64,000 bases of DNA from Ephydatia muelleri (Eukaryota > Porifera > Demospongiae > Spongillida > Spongillidae): NCBI GenBank assembly GCA_013339895.1, contig JABACO010000007.1:1861929-1925928 (forward strand), given 5' to 3'. Of this stretch, positions 21,557 through 36,048 are shown one piece after another (the first letter of the stretch is position 1; every line of letters starts with the position of its first letter). The position numbers and the translations under genes were made by a program. The notes beneath the pieces were generated by a model. The model was not told the origin of the DNA. It saw only the letters and a program-made list of their open reading frames with translations, and ran no database searches.

Positions 21557-23331
21557 TATCACATAGAGACGTTCCTACATGTATCTCTGCACATTCTTAT
21601 GGAACACGGCAAGGGTGTGTATTGATGTTGAAGCGGAGAACATCAGGTTGATAAACATAGAAAGTAGCGCTGGGGTTAGTGCTACCATAGCTGCATAGAT
21701 CATCGTGAACGAAAAGATAGAAAAACCCATTGCACTGAAGACTTGAGTTTAATGCATGGCTGATTGTACCTGAGGCCCGACCTCATGGATATGCTAATTC
21801 CCCTATTGACCCTCTAGCGCGGTGGAAAATGCACGATGGGCAATTTCCCACAATCGCAAAGCTTGCTCAGAAGTATTTAGCAATCCTTGCATCAAGTGTA
21901 GAGCAATGGCCAGCAGACATACTAGCACAGAGATGAACGAGATAGAGATGGCGGATGCAGGTATACGTACATCGTTTCCAAGAACGTCTTTCTTGTAAGC
22001 AGAACATAAGTCAAAGTTAACAAACTAATCAGAGTTAATAAATTAATCAGAGTGCCTATATGTGTCGTGTGTGTGCATATTTTACCCCAGTCACTATATC
22101 AGAGAATGTGTTACGCTTACTGGTGCCCAGGCAATGTGCCTGTGTCCAGATGTGTTTGATCATGGCATTGTGTCCAGATGTGTTTGATCATGGCATTGTG
22201 TCCAGATGTGTTTGATCGTGGCATTGTTCACATATCGAATATGTTCAATAGTCGCTCATGTGTGGGGGCATGGCTGACATGATGTGCATGTGATACGTGT
22301 GTGGAAGTTTTGTACAAGATGAGTGACACACACATGTGCACATGAAAATCAGAAGTACTGCATTCGTGACACACATGCATTGTGAGGTATTAAGTGCCAT
22401 ATGCCGTTACCATGGATACATATTTAGTTCAAAGTGTGTTATTCTCATACTGGTGTCCAATTGTATGTTGCAATGATCATAACCTCGTACATTATATGGC
22501 TGTGATGCCATGGTGGGACATGAGTACTGCTGGCTATGCCCCTCCCCCGTACATGCATTCTAGTCTTATAGTGCAGTCATTGACAAAGGTGTGACCAACG
22601 ATGGTTGTTTACATGCATGCTTACAATCAAATCAATGAATGAACACATATACATACACCAGGTGTCAGTTCAACAAGTGTTCTTATATCTAGCTGTTAGG
22701 TTGTTGCAATAGGTGACTGTGAAGCCATGCATGGTATTGACCTGTTGTAGTCTTATTCTAACCCTTCATGTGTCTGCCATTTGGTCACCTGGTTAACAAA
22801 CTCAAATCTTAAGTGCAGTCATTGAGCAACAGTGTGACCAACACTAGTTTGTTAACATGCAAATCCCAGACATTGATTATTTTTCCCAGTGTGTGTTGTG
22901 TGTTCATGTATAGCTCCAGTAAACCAAATGCTTCCTTGAGCATTGATTGCATACGTGTAAACATTAAAAAAATTGAGTTAGCAGTGGGATTCTTAAAATC
23001 CCACTTAAATAATCCCACTAGAATTAAGAGTGGGATTCTTAAGAGGGAAAAAGAAATACATCATGACTAGGTTAGGTACCCTGTTCCCAATGGATCCCCT
23101 CACATTGCAGATGTAATGGTTTCAGAGATATGATTGCAAGCACAAAAAGTAACAGAACACGACGACCACAAATTCAGCACACAGACACATGACAACATGT
23201 ACTTATACTTGTGATGTTGTTCCTATCACGAGATTGGATTGGCCGTTCTTATCCAAAGCTTCAACATTTGCAGTCCAGAAATGTGCCTACAAAACAGATG
23301 CAGTTATCAGCCATCATTACCATGACAACAC
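21557..23331. other. Intergenic stretch; three 28-bp direct repeats at 22141-22225
   Basis: No gene recognised. At 22141-22225 the unit TGTGTCCAGATGTGTTTGAT plus CATGGCAT occurs three times. At 22978-23045 GTGGGATTCTTAA recurs twice with inverted AATCCCAC between, a small hairpin. Confidence 0.55.
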
Positions 23332-23491
23332 CTAAATCATCATTACCGCGTTCTCTTCACCATTACTGCATTCTCTGTCATCTATCCCAGTGTCCTTTTG
23401 GGCAAGCTTTTGAAAAGATTTAAGGTTAGATGCACCTGGCTGTTCTGGAACAACACTGTTCACATTCCTTTGGAAAGCTCGATGGCCAGGC
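23332..23491 (-). CDS. Possible last exon of the Ig receptor gene
   Basis: On the minus strand a good acceptor (GGTATTTTTAG) at 23492 opens a 50-codon frame (PGHRAFQRNVNSVVPEQPG to EENAVMMI and TAG at 23332). The composition looks like a cytoplasmic tail. The phase does not match the previous exon if that ends at the donor near 23774, so an exon is missing, another donor is used, or this is chance. Confidence 0.3.
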
Positions 23492-23774
23492 CTAAAAATA
23501 CCACAAAGGGGAGGTTAGTTTAAATAGATACATATGTGTGATGAAAAGAACTTACGATGCATCCTAGGACAGGAGAAGTGAATGGGGAGGAGAGAGGTGA
23601 TAGTCATGATCATCACACACACCTTCAATGCTCACTGAACTAATAATGTTACTAACAAGACAAATAACAGAATTCATACATGTATATAACATAAGTACTG
23701 TACACAATTGTGTATGTGTGGGTGCCTGCATGGGGTGATGTTTTCACACACGAATGTCTCACACATCCACATAC

Positions 23775-23965
23775 CACTGGTGTGTCCAGAAGTGATGTTC
23801 CTGATGTGTCCAGAAGTGGTGTTACTGATGTGTCCAGAAGTGGTGTTACTGGTGTGTCCTGAAGTGGTGTTACTGGTGTGTCCTGAAGTGGTGTTCCTGA
23901 TGTGTCCTGAAGTGGTGTTCCTGATGTGTCCTGAACTGGTACATCCTTACTACCAGCTTCTTCCA
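23775..23965 (-). CDS. Ig receptor gene: repeat-containing cytoplasmic exon
   Basis: After the acceptor CCATTATATAG the frame reads VEEAGSKDVPVQ and then seven imperfect 8-residue repeats (DTSGTPLQ, DTPVTPLQ, DTSVTPLL), encoded by 24-bp tandem repeats at about 23775-23942. It enters in phase 1, as required by the transmembrane exon upstream. The probable donor is GTATGT at 23774; without splicing the frame would run to a stop at 23652. Thr/Pro-rich repeats after a transmembrane segment suggest an extended tail that might be phosphorylated, but no known motif such as an ITAM is seen. Confidence 0.5.
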
Positions 23966-24024
23966 CTATATAATGGGGACAGTAGAGAATAGATCCTTTC
24001 TACACAACCATGCACGGCCACTAC

Positions 24025-24180
24025 CTTTGTTGAGTGGACTATTGGTATTGATTGTAGCAGATGCCCGCTTCCTCTTCTGTATGATGTACACAACCGGAGT
24101 AATGAAAACACCAATGAGGGCAACCAACACAGCTGATGCAATGATTCCAATAATGCAGTCTACACCACATGTGTTGCCAC
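24025..24180 (-). CDS. Ig receptor gene: transmembrane exon
   Basis: The 156-nt exon lies between acceptor TCTACTAAAG and donor GTAGTG and is phase 1 at both ends. It reads GGNTCGVDC, then a roughly 24-residue hydrophobic helix (IIGIIASAVLVALIGVFITP), then the basic stop-transfer IIQKRKR. The order hydrophobic then RKR in the direction of translation predicts a type I membrane protein with the Ig side outside. It fits in phase between the stalk exon at 27601-27672 and the tail exon at 23775-23965. Confidence 0.62.
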
Positions 24181-24248
24181 CTTTAGTAGAAACAAGAGAA
24201 GGAAACATGAATATACTTGTACAGTCATACCATACCACACTCTCTCTC

Positions 24249-26972
<2,724 letters not shown>

Positions 26973-26973
26973 C

Positions 26974-27590
26974 ACAAACACATTCCCATGTACACACTCC
27001 TATGTACACACTCCCATGTACACACTCCCATGTACACACTCTCATGTACACACTCCCATGTACACATTCCCATGTACACACTCCCATGTACACACTCCCA
27101 TGTACACACTCCCATGTACACATTCCCATGTACACACTCCCATGTACACACTCCCATGTACACACTCCCATGTACACACTCCCATGTACACACTCCCATG
27201 TACACACTCCCATGTACACACTCCCATGTACACACTCTCATGTACACACTCCCATGTACACATTCCCATGTACACACTCCCATGTACACACTCCCATGTA
27301 CACACTCCCATGTACACATTCCCATGTACACACTCCCATGTACACACTCCCATGTACACACTCCCATGTACACACTCCCATGTACACACTCCCATGTACA
27401 CACTCCCATGTACACACTCCCATGTACACACTCTCATGTACACACTCCCATGTACACATTCCCATGTACACACTCCCATGTACACACTCCCATGTACACA
27501 CTCCCATGTACACATTCCCATGTACACACTCCCATGTACACACTCCCATGTACACACTCCCATGTACACATTCCCATGTACACAGTTGCA
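26974..27590. repeat. 14-bp minisatellite, ~44 units, intronic
   Basis: The unit is CCATGTACACACTC, with variants ending ATTC or TCTC. Since 14 is not a multiple of 3, every frame cycles through the same peptides (MYTLPCTHSHVHTP forward, VCTWECVHGSVYMG reverse), and six overlapping open frames result. On the minus strand it begins about 10 bp after the donor of the stalk exon. Confidence 0.95.
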
Positions 27591-27600
27591 AATGGTTAAC

Positions 27601-27672
27601 CTGGTGTGGTAGGAGTATTGGTGGACACAGGTATGGAGGAACCAGAAGTGGAAGGAGGGACTGTAGGGAAGT
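27601..27672 (-). CDS. Ig receptor gene: Ser/Thr/Pro stalk exon
   Basis: A 72-nt exon between acceptor TCTCCTTAG and donor GTTAAC, phase 1 at both ends. It reads DFPTVPPSTSGSSIPVSTN then TPTTPG, a Pro/Ser/Thr-rich mucin-like linker as often found between extracellular domains and a membrane helix. It is flanked on both sides by minisatellites (14-bp and 46-bp). Confidence 0.5.
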
Positions 27673-27702
27673 CTAAGGAGAAAAGAATGTTAAATTTCCT
27701 AA

Positions 27703-28318
27703 ACACCTGATGGTCAGGGGCACTGTAAAGTGTCATGTCTAGAGACCCACACCTGATGGTCAGGGGCACTGTAAAAGTGTCATGTCTAGAGACCCACACC
27801 TGATGGTCAGGGACACTGTAAAGTGTCATGTCTAGAGACCCACACCTGATGGTCAGGGGCACTGTAAAGTGTCATGTCTAGAGACCCACACCTGATGGTC
27901 AGGGGCACTGTAAAGTGTCATGTCTAGAGACCCACACCTGATGGTCAGGAACACTGTAAAGTGTCATGTCTAGAGACCCACACCTGATGGTCAGGAACAC
28001 TGTAAAGTGTCATGTCTAGAGACCCACACCTGATGGTCAGGGGCACTGTAAAGTGTCATGTCTAGAGACCCACACCTGATGGTCAGGGGCACTGTAAAGT
28101 GTCATGTCTAGAGACCCACACCTGATGGTCAGGGCACTGTAAAGTGTCATGTCTAGAGACCCACACCTGATGGTCAGGAACACTGTAAAGTGTCATGTCT
28201 AGAGACCCACACCTGATGGTCAGGGGCACTGTAAAGTGTCATGTCTAGAGACCCACACCTGATGGTCAGGGGCACTGTAAAGTGTCATGTCTAGAGACCC
28301 ACACCTGATGGTCAGGGA
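27703..28318. repeat. 46-bp minisatellite, ~13 units, intronic
   Basis: The unit is ACACCTGATGGTCAGGGGCA, then CTGTAAAGTG, TCATGTCTAG and AGACCC. Small variations are GGAACAC for GGGGCAC and one unit with AAAAG. On the minus strand each unit contains ATCAG|GTGTGG and TCTCTAG, which are splice-like motifs. The array ends about 30 bp upstream of the stalk exon's acceptor. Confidence 0.95.
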
Positions 28319-28604
28319 CACATGAGATATGCCATCAGGGTATGGAGACATCAAGAAACATAAGATACATGGTCAGGGACCTCATAGTGATTTGCAGTCT
28401 ATGAATTAAGTAGAGTATGCACAAGAACATGCATGAAGGTATAGAGACATGAAGGTATGGAGACGTGAGGGTATGGAGATATGAGGGTATGGGAACATGC
28501 AGGTACAAGCCAGTCTAAAAGCTTTTGTGTGCATATTCTCAAATTGCCCTCTGACACTAATCACCCCACATCTGTCACATGGTCTGGTCATGTGATCATC
28601 TCAC

Positions 28605-28720
28605 CTCGGGAGTGGTTCAGTGTCACCATCACACTGCTCCCCACAGCTCCATCACACATTGACTGAGGACCTGAGTGGTTGGAACCATGGTCACAGACAA
28701 AGAATAAAAATTCCTCATCG
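28605..28720 (-). CDS. Possible second half of an FN3-like domain exon
   Basis: A 116-nt segment on the minus strand between TTGATGCTAG and the strong donor GTGAGA. In phase 2 it reads DEEFLFFVCDHGSNHSGPQS, then MCDGAVGSSVMVTLNHSR. A hydrophobic strand followed by G-N-H-S-G-P resembles the last strands of a fibronectin type III domain, which is often split between a 1-2 and a 2-1 phase exon pair. The first half was not found between 28721 and 29058, so the exon may be a relic. Confidence 0.33.
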
Positions 28721-29058
28721 CTAGCATCAAATGTTGTTGTGTACATGTAAAATTGTACATGCATGTTACATTTGCTTCATAAGATGACTAGATGGATACA
28801 ATAGGTTCATAAGTTGGATACATAACTCTTAGTTCATTGCTTCAACAAGGGGAGGGACCAAGGATTGATTGCCTAATCACACACTGTTACACTCCTGTTA
28901 GCTTTTTATTAAATTCACTTAAACACAGAATACTAATGGCAATCATTCTGGTTTGTGCCACACAATGGTTTCTAGGTTTTGTAATTTCACCCTCTCCCCT
29001 TTCCCCTGAGACACTTGTACCCAGTCACCCCTACCAGTCAGAGGTTCCACCCCTGTAC

Positions 29059-29322
29059 CTTGTACATGAAGCACAGCTGGGTCACTAGAGATCCCACTGA
29101 CAACACATTGGATGATGGCATTATTGGACCACGGTTCACCAGGCACTTCCAGATGTAAGACTGTCCCACTCCAAGAACTGGTTACATTCAAATGACTGTA
29201 CTTGCTCACTCCAGTCCCATTCAACATGAAGTGGGGAAATGAGCCATCAATGTAGCTGCAGTAAAACGTGGCTACACTTCCTTCACAGACCACCACATCA
29301 CCAGTTCGGTTCAATACAGTGC
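29059..29322 (-). CDS. Ig receptor gene: immunoglobulin-like domain exon
   Basis: The 264-nt exon runs between acceptor TTATTCCACAG and donor GTACAG, with phase 1 at both ends, the usual arrangement for an Ig-domain exon. It encodes about 88 residues: VVVCEGSVATFYCSYIDGSF with the first Cys of the Ig disulphide, strands E and F in GTVLHLEVPG and NNAIIQCVVSG with the second Cys, and a terminal strand DPAVLHVQG. The usual Trp after the first Cys is absent. N-glycosylation sites (NGT, NVT) are present. It presumably forms an extracellular adhesion or recognition domain of the receptor whose stalk and membrane exons lie at lower coordinates. The signal-peptide exon was not identified. Confidence 0.65.
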
Positions 29323-29481
29323 CTGTGGAATAATGACATGATTTGCTTGATAATAATGGCTTGCCTGTACAGGGCTACAAACATCCAAAGTTATTTTATA
29401 ATGCAGAGACCTATAGAAGATCCATGCATGAAGATTCAATTTGGAAGGAAGTGGAGTTGCTTACTGACTTGTGTGCCGTCA

Positions 29482-29636
<155 letters not shown>

Positions 29637-29671
29637 TGTGGTGGAGACAGATCTGATCAATAGGGACACTC

Positions 29672-29905
29672 GGATACCAGCATCTCACCGTTAATCACAG
29701 TTTAAACTTTGTAGATCCAACCACAGGAGCATGCACTAATCACATAGAAAGCGTATGGCAAAAAGCTAAGCAGAAACATAAACAGCGATACGGGACACAT
29801 AGGGAACTTTTACACACGTATTTAGCGGAATTTATTTGGAGACAAAGATTTGGATGTAGCTTTCATGACTTCGTAGCACATGTTAGGGCATTTTATCCAG
29901 TGTAG
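29672..29905 (+). pseudogene. Merlin/IS1016-type transposase C-terminal fragment
   Basis: The plus-strand frame ending in TAG at 29903 reads GYQHLTVNHSLNFVDPTTG, then CTNHIESVWQKAKQKH and TYLAEFIWRQRF. The family signature is 'tVNHs.nFvdp.tGa.Tn.IE..W...K' followed by 'yL.Ef.WR', typical of the ISXO2-like DDE domain (DDE_Tnp_IS1595) carried by Merlin DNA transposons. The final catalytic Glu (IESVW) is retained. The 5' part of the transposase is missing and a GT microsatellite abuts the break, so this is a truncated copy. Confidence 0.75.
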
Positions 29906-32614
29906 ATTTATTCGTAATGATTTTGTTTTACTTGTATAAATTTCACAGTTTAACAATTACATGCCGGATTATCACAGGCCTTAACAAGTGGTACCCCAGG
30001 CCAGTATGTGGTTGTATGGCAATGTGAGTGCTTCCAATCAAATATTGCCATTTGACCAATAATTTGTGATTGATTATGTTTTTACACTACATTCAATAAG
30101 TAATCGCAACTCCAATTACACCACAGCGAAACCGCTGCATGGATACAGTAACGTGGATTACCCGTCTCTAAGAGGTAGATGGACTCTGTTGAATTCAATA
30201 CCCACGGTGCCGTGTGTGGACTGATTGTGGACAGTAACGTGTCCCTTGGCTTCCCGTCGCTATTTCACATGTCCAAACGTGATAATATACGTCACCCTTG
30301 TAGCCGTTTATTACCCTGCCTTACTGTCAGAACGACTGTGTTTATCAGTGCAGCCTCTCTTATACTCACTTACACCTCAGAGGTTGTTGTGTAAAGTATA
30401 CATGTACACACGCATACAAAAGGGAAGCACACGATAGTTGCTTTGTCTCTTTGCAGGTTCGTGCATAGTAAGAAATGTCATGGCTTGATGCTAGAAGGGC
30501 ACATTGCGTCCTGAAGAAAGATACAGATACAACACTACAGGCAGCATATGAAGACTAATGCCTGCATCTTTAACAGGTCCCTGTTAAGAAGGCCAGTCCG
30601 TTTCAAGAAGCAGACAAACTAATGACGTATTCATTGTGCATTGAGAGTGTGTGCAATAATAATGTATGTAAGATGAACTTTGCCTTTACGGTATCTGCTC
30701 GAAAAAACAAACACATTAACACATTCGCAAAAACAGTATTGTGCACACATTAACGGCACTGTTTAATCGCACTCACGTGGATATTGAGAACTCATAGCTA
30801 AATCCTATAACCTTCCCCTACACAATGGAATGAATTTCACAGTTTACACAACTTGTAAAGCAGGTGCTTGTGCACAACAGTGCCTTCCTTGCAAAACTTT
30901 AAACACACATGCAGAGAGAAATACTGGACCATCAGTTAGCAGTGTTGTGTGTGTGCTAATTTTAACATGTTGTGTGACAAATGCCTGATTATTGCATTCA
31001 AAACATTAATTTCCATGTGTGCATGGGTGTGTATATTTGTGTGCATTTATGGTGCATGCATGGGGCAATGCCCGTGCCACAATACGCCATACACACACCT
31101 TTCAAAATGATCCACATGTATGTAAGATTACAACCTCCGAATCCAAGTTATGTCTGGAGTAGAGGTGTTACTTCATTTTAAGCCAAGAGATACCCACGTT
31201 AGAAGTGAAAGTCCAGCACCACGTTAGAAGTGAAGGTGAATTTTCTCCCCTGGCGAATATACCTTCATCTTTACCCTATTCATCAGGAGGAACAGGAAGG
31301 ATTTGACCAGAGGTGTATAATACTCAGTGAAGGAAGGAGTTGACCATTAATATAAGAATAAGAACTAACCTGAGGACAGTCACCTTTGCATTGGGCGGTA
31401 TGGTTACAAGCCATGAAACTGCATGTTCAGTCTCTTACTTGTAATGCTGCAGAAAGTGAGCGATCATCGTTCATCGATCATCGTTCAGTGCTGTATGAAG
31501 AATCATGATCAACAATGTCACAGCAGCGACTCAATCACCTTATGGTGTTATATGTGCATGCAACGATCACACAGATTGACTCAATCGGGTGGGTATAGCG
31601 AACGACTTTATTGCGACACGAACATAGGAGACAAGTGTTTGAGAATTAATTTAAGGAAACTGATTTGTAGAGATTATCATTCGGGAGTTATCTAACTTTT
31701 AACATTAATACGTAATTATGCTCCTTTTCCACTCATTGGAGCACCATATAGCAAACACTGACACAGAACATAAGCATACATGCTTCCCTTCTTCTTCCCC
31801 TCCTCTCCTCAAACCTCTTCTCGAAATTCCAACGATACCAATACACAAGTATGCATAGTGTGTGCACAGCATTGGTGGGTGTATTCATGTAGTACACACT
31901 AGTCATACTTAGAATATCAACACATTTGTGGCATGTGCGCAGGAGTACACATAATGTACACAGCATTAATGATGAATACATGTACATACTGTCCACAGTA
32001 GAGAATTTGGGGAGGAGGGGGTGAAAAGCCTTTTGCAGGTTCAGGAAGGTAGTACAGTAAGTGCAGGAACCATTGAAAGTTTCTATTTTTCTGCTAGGAA
32101 TTAAAACATGTACGCATAGTCCCAATAGAAACATTAATACAATGACTGAAGTGTGGAGGTAAGTTAAAAGGTTATTATGTCTGTCTATTTTAATTAATCC
32201 TAGCCTTGACACTGAACAGTGGCTGCATTGGGATAGCAATGTTGGATTCAATCAATGTTTTTTTCGCTATTGCAAGGTGTGAAGTTCTTTTGTTCAAGCC
32301 AGCAGTGTAGTTTTGTCACAGATTCTCTGCAGTGCATGTCACAACAGCAGGATGAACCTTTCTTATCAGATGAGATGAGAACACTTTATTTACCTTTGCC
32401 ACACCTGCATGGATAGATAGTTGTTGTTGACCTGATCCTGCACCATACAGATGTGCCCTTGAAACCCCACAGCAAAAACATTGCATGTTACACCATTAAA
32501 AGCAATGCTGCATATGTGAGTGCTTCAATGTAAATGACTGCATTTTACACAATGCATTGAATTACTTATGACTAATTATGTGTCAAAATGGCTTACAATA
32601 ACATATTTATGTCT
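29906..32614. other. Intergenic stretch without recognisable genes
   Basis: Only short frames and one 172-codon minus frame (31733-32251) without domain signature. A duplicated CGATCATCGTTCA at 31462-31484 and GTGCATGCA-rich sequence near 31010-31080 are the only small-scale repeats noticed. Confidence 0.55.
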
Positions 32615-33808
32615 CTACAAGTACTTCACTGCTGCCTCCTGCTCCATTTGGTCATTCTCTTGAATTTTTTTTATTATGTGGTAGATTATTATTCCTGTCA
32701 GTCCAAGCCCACCAACGACACCAACAGCAACTCCCACTGGTCCTGCCACAGCCATAGTAAGAGTAGTAGCACCCCATACAGCTGCACCTACTGTAATTCC
32801 ACCAGTCGCTCCTCAAGCAGTACCACTAACCAATCCACCAATCACTCCACCAATCACGCTCTTACTAAGTGCTTTAAAGACTCGTGTGGTCTGTTTTTTA
32901 TTTAGCTTAATTTCAGGCCGCGGTGTCTCATCTGTTTTTGGGCTCGAGGGTGAGGGTAGATCATTCACAAGCCCGGCGTCCCGACAGACTCTATTAATCT
33001 CCGCTTGCACTTCAGGAGTTTGACTGATCCCTTCAAAAGTAATATCATAATTGCTGGCCTTGATAAACTTTTCCTTGCTTTCATCCCTACATCGCTTTAC
33101 GGCCTGGGACCAAAGCTCAGGTAAAAAGTCTGCATTATAAACCTCTCGTGCAACAAAAAACAGGTTTCTTTGGTGCTTATTTCCAGCTGCAACTAGTGGA
33201 ATGCGTTCAATGATCTCATCTGGTACTCTCTGTTCTCATAATTCCTTTTTAAAGGTATTGAAAATAGCCATGGCCGCTTTTTTGCATATGTTAGCCTTTG
33301 CGGAATCAGATTCAAGTTGAGGATCTCCGGTCAATCCTGGTTGAGCTATATTTGATCTAGTTAGCACAACAATAGCATGCCTCCACATTTCGTTCCCGAA
33401 GTATGAGTGTAGCTTTTTCACTGTTTCTTCTTCCATTGCCCATCTAGTGGTTGTGCCGTCAATACAAAACAAAAGTAGGTCAATTGATTCTTTCCCCAGA
33501 GTATTAATTTTGCCTATCGAATCAGCAAAGTAGTTATCTCTAAGATGTGTGTCAGGTTGTAGCCCAGGTGTGTCATACAGTGTGACTTTAATACCACGGA
33601 TGATTTCAGATTGAATACTAAGTTCTTTTGTTCCTGCGCCCAGACCTTCATCTTCATCATCATCGCCTGGACCCTTCACGTCAAATTTATCTTTTGTCCC
33701 CAAAAGAACGTTTAGAAGGGTAGATTTTCCAATTCCAGTTTTTCCAAATGCCATAATACTGATCCCGCCATTTAGTAGACTAACTGTATGATCAGCAACT
33801 CCAGCCAT
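32615..33808 (-). pseudogene. AIG1/GIMAP-type GTPase with two in-frame TGA codons
   Basis: From ATG 33808 one frame of 398 codons runs to TAG at 32615, broken only by TGA at 33236-33238 and 32813-32815. The N-terminal 190 residues form an AIG1-type G domain: P-loop FGKTGIGKST, switch II YDTPGLQ with the following long hydrophobic strand LLLFCIDG, and LTRSN in the position of the usual TKxD. After the first TGA the frame continues with KHQRNLFF, SQAVKRCRDESKEKF and a Lys-rich hinge. The C-terminus is a glycine-rich hydrophobic region containing the second TGA and ending in a hydrophobic GLTGIIIYHIIKK, likely a membrane anchor. GIMAP/AIG1 GTPases sit on endomembranes and act in immune-cell survival or pathogen response. 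Each TGA could derive from CGA (Arg) by one C-to-T change. Confidence 0.8.
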
Positions 33809-35402
33809 CAATAACTCGAGCGTTCCTATACTAGTCTTGTTAACAGGAATAGAACACTCTCAGTCTGCAATATTCCAGCGCAATATTAATACGCAATGAA
33901 ATTTTTTGTTGACGATGTACATGTATTAATGCCTAGAAACTTCCATATAGGGTTTCATACGATTACGAATCTCATTAAAAATACGCGACCCATCTCTAAC
34001 AATACTCCCGACGATCGGATCGTTTAGTTTATTGTAGAAGTCGAACTAGAAACCAGTTTCGTCTTTGTTTCATGTCGCAGAGCCGCGTGGTTGTAGAGAA
34101 CAAACAGGGGCGGATCCAGGAATTCGGGAGGCGGGACAGGGCAAAGTAATTAGTAGCTGGAGGGGGCGGATTAAACAGAATACGTTTTAATACATTGTCC
34201 TTTCCTTCGCACTTCCATGTCATGCATGCACGTGCCCAATTTGTCTTCTGCTCCTTGTCCACGCATAACTTGGGATAGGAACACTTTTAAACGATGAGAA
34301 TTTGACCAATAGCTTTAGAATTGAGTAGAAGAGTCGCTTTTATGCAAATATATTTTGGTAAACAATGAAGTATACGGCCTGCAGTGCACTGTAATAATTT
34401 TTTTTTCGTGCTCTTAGAGCACGAAAATGGTGCTGTGCATAGCGGACACCAAAATTGGTGCTCACACCTAATGAATCGCGGTACATTGATATAGCAGCCG
34501 AACTATATTACATTATGAAGTTTTTCATGTACTAGTAGTGATTCAATAATAACAACAAAAAAACGAATTCAAACTATCAAAAACAGGTCAAAATATTCAG
34601 AGACTACATAGTAAGCAAGAACATGTCAACATGTCCTCATACCAAAAAAAGGCTACACTTTAGTATGGTTCTCTCCTCCGCAACCATGGGATCTGCCAGT
34701 CACTTCTGCTTAGTGATGTACTGAAGGAAGCAACATAGTGGAAGTTTCAATTGGTACCAAATAGCAGCATCATCCAAAATTTAAGTACTGATTTACCCTG
34801 CAAAAACAATTATTACCATTCATGTTCAAAACATAGTAATACATACCAAAAGGTTAGAAAACCATCTGAAAAAAAAAAGAACAGTACATCATTTGTAAAT
34901 GAAGTACAAGAACGAAATATTTACTTGCCAGACCTGTATACAAGCCGAATGAATCAGCAAATGTTGATTAGAGCTATCGATGAGTAAGTTGAAAGCAGCA
35001 TGATTTGTATTGATAAATGATTCACTAAATTTGTCATCCTTTAGCTTTGAAAGTCAGCATGCCTATCTTCAAAATGTCAGTAGTATAATTTGAAAGTAGA
35101 CCTGGAATGAGCACACAGTTGCCATGCATGATGAATGCATACAGTAATAATTCACAATCAGGCGACAAAGAAGTTGAATCATTATATAATCTCTCCTTGA
35201 GAGATGATGTCTAATTCATCTATCCCTCAATTCCATACTAACACACTCTTCATTGCACAATTCAATACTAACATACACACCATTCCATTACCCTTTACAA
35301 ACTGGTAATGATACTATTCTTTCCTTTCATCTAAAAATGAAAAAAATAATAATAAACAAAACTTTAATACAATGAGAATTATTTTTACTTTACATCTGTT
35401 GT
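33809..35402. other. Intergenic stretch without recognisable genes
   Basis: AT-rich. A short hairpin TCGTGCTCTTAGAGCACGA lies at about 34408-34426. A 78-codon plus frame at 34751-34987 has no known signature and many Asn/Lys codons as expected by chance in AT-rich DNA. Confidence 0.55.
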
Positions 35403-35513
35403 ATTGTCAATCCTATATGCCCACTAACTTTCTTGTTAAAGAATGTTTTTATTTACTTGTTTATATTAATCTTAATGCATTGCATCAAACGATACAGCAC
35501 TTGCTATTGTTAT

Positions 35514-35583
35514 TCACTCACTCACTCACTCACTCACTCACTCACTCACTCACTCACTCACTCACTCACTCACTCACTCACTC
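35514..35583. repeat. (TCAC)n microsatellite, ~17 units
   Basis: Pure tetranucleotide run. Confidence 0.98.
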
Positions 35584-35831
35584 ATATAATTCAAGTGAAC
35601 AATGCTTATGCAGTAGAGGGACACTATTAAGAATTTACTTCACTAAGCTGGGTAGGAAAATACAGGGTTAAGTTACCATCCTCATTCAGAAAGACACATA
35701 TTTCTATCTTTTTATTTTTCTCAGGAGTGAATGAACCTGCATTCTGATGTGTGTTTTGTTCAATTCAACGACACTGCAAGCTGAAAAAAAAAGGTATGCA
35801 TCTTGTTTTAATAGTGCATGGTGTGTATTTT

Positions 35832-35990
35832 ATGGTGGTGTAAAAAGCACGGAAACAAGTGTGACAGAAATTTTACTGGAAAATTGAAATAGGCCTATAT
35901 TTAGCCAACTCAGCAGTGCACGCCTTAGAAATGGGCTAAATATGGGCCTATTTCAATTTTCCAGTAAAACCGTGCTTTTTACACCACCAT
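35832..35990. mobile_element. 159-bp hairpin (MITE-like) element
   Basis: The terminal inverted repeats are ATGGTGGTGTAAAAAGCACG and its complement. A second nested arm (TTTTACTGGAAAATTGAAAT) mirrors ATTTCAATTTTCCAGTAAAA. The loop sits near 35910-35930. There is no coding capacity and no clear target duplication. Confidence 0.8.
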
Positions 35991-36048
35991 TGTCAATCCT
36001 ATATGCCCACTAACTTTCTTGTTAAAGAATGCTTTTATTTACTTGTTT

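Larger units (their letters stand above)
35403..36048. repeat. 60-bp direct repeat flanking a microsatellite and a foldback element
   Basis: ATTGTCAATCCTATATGCCC through TTTATTTACTTGTT occurs at 35403-35462 and again at 35989-36048 with one mismatch. Between them are a TCAC microsatellite (35514-35583) and the hairpin element at 35832-35990, whose right end directly abuts the second copy. Confidence 0.85.

Noticed and set aside
20997-21566. Acidic LGEPDPD repeat protein of 189 codons
   Set aside because: No start context or splice signals, other frames equally open, and no third-position bias among unit variants; kept only as a low-interest finding.
26974-27590. Six overlapping long frames (HVHTPMYTLPCT and CTWECVHGSVYM types)
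   Set aside because: A 14-bp unit cycles through all three frames, so every frame shows the same peptide; artefact.
31733-32251. 172-codon minus-strand frame
   Set aside because: No domain signature, Cys/Leu-rich random-looking composition, no splice or start context that stands out.
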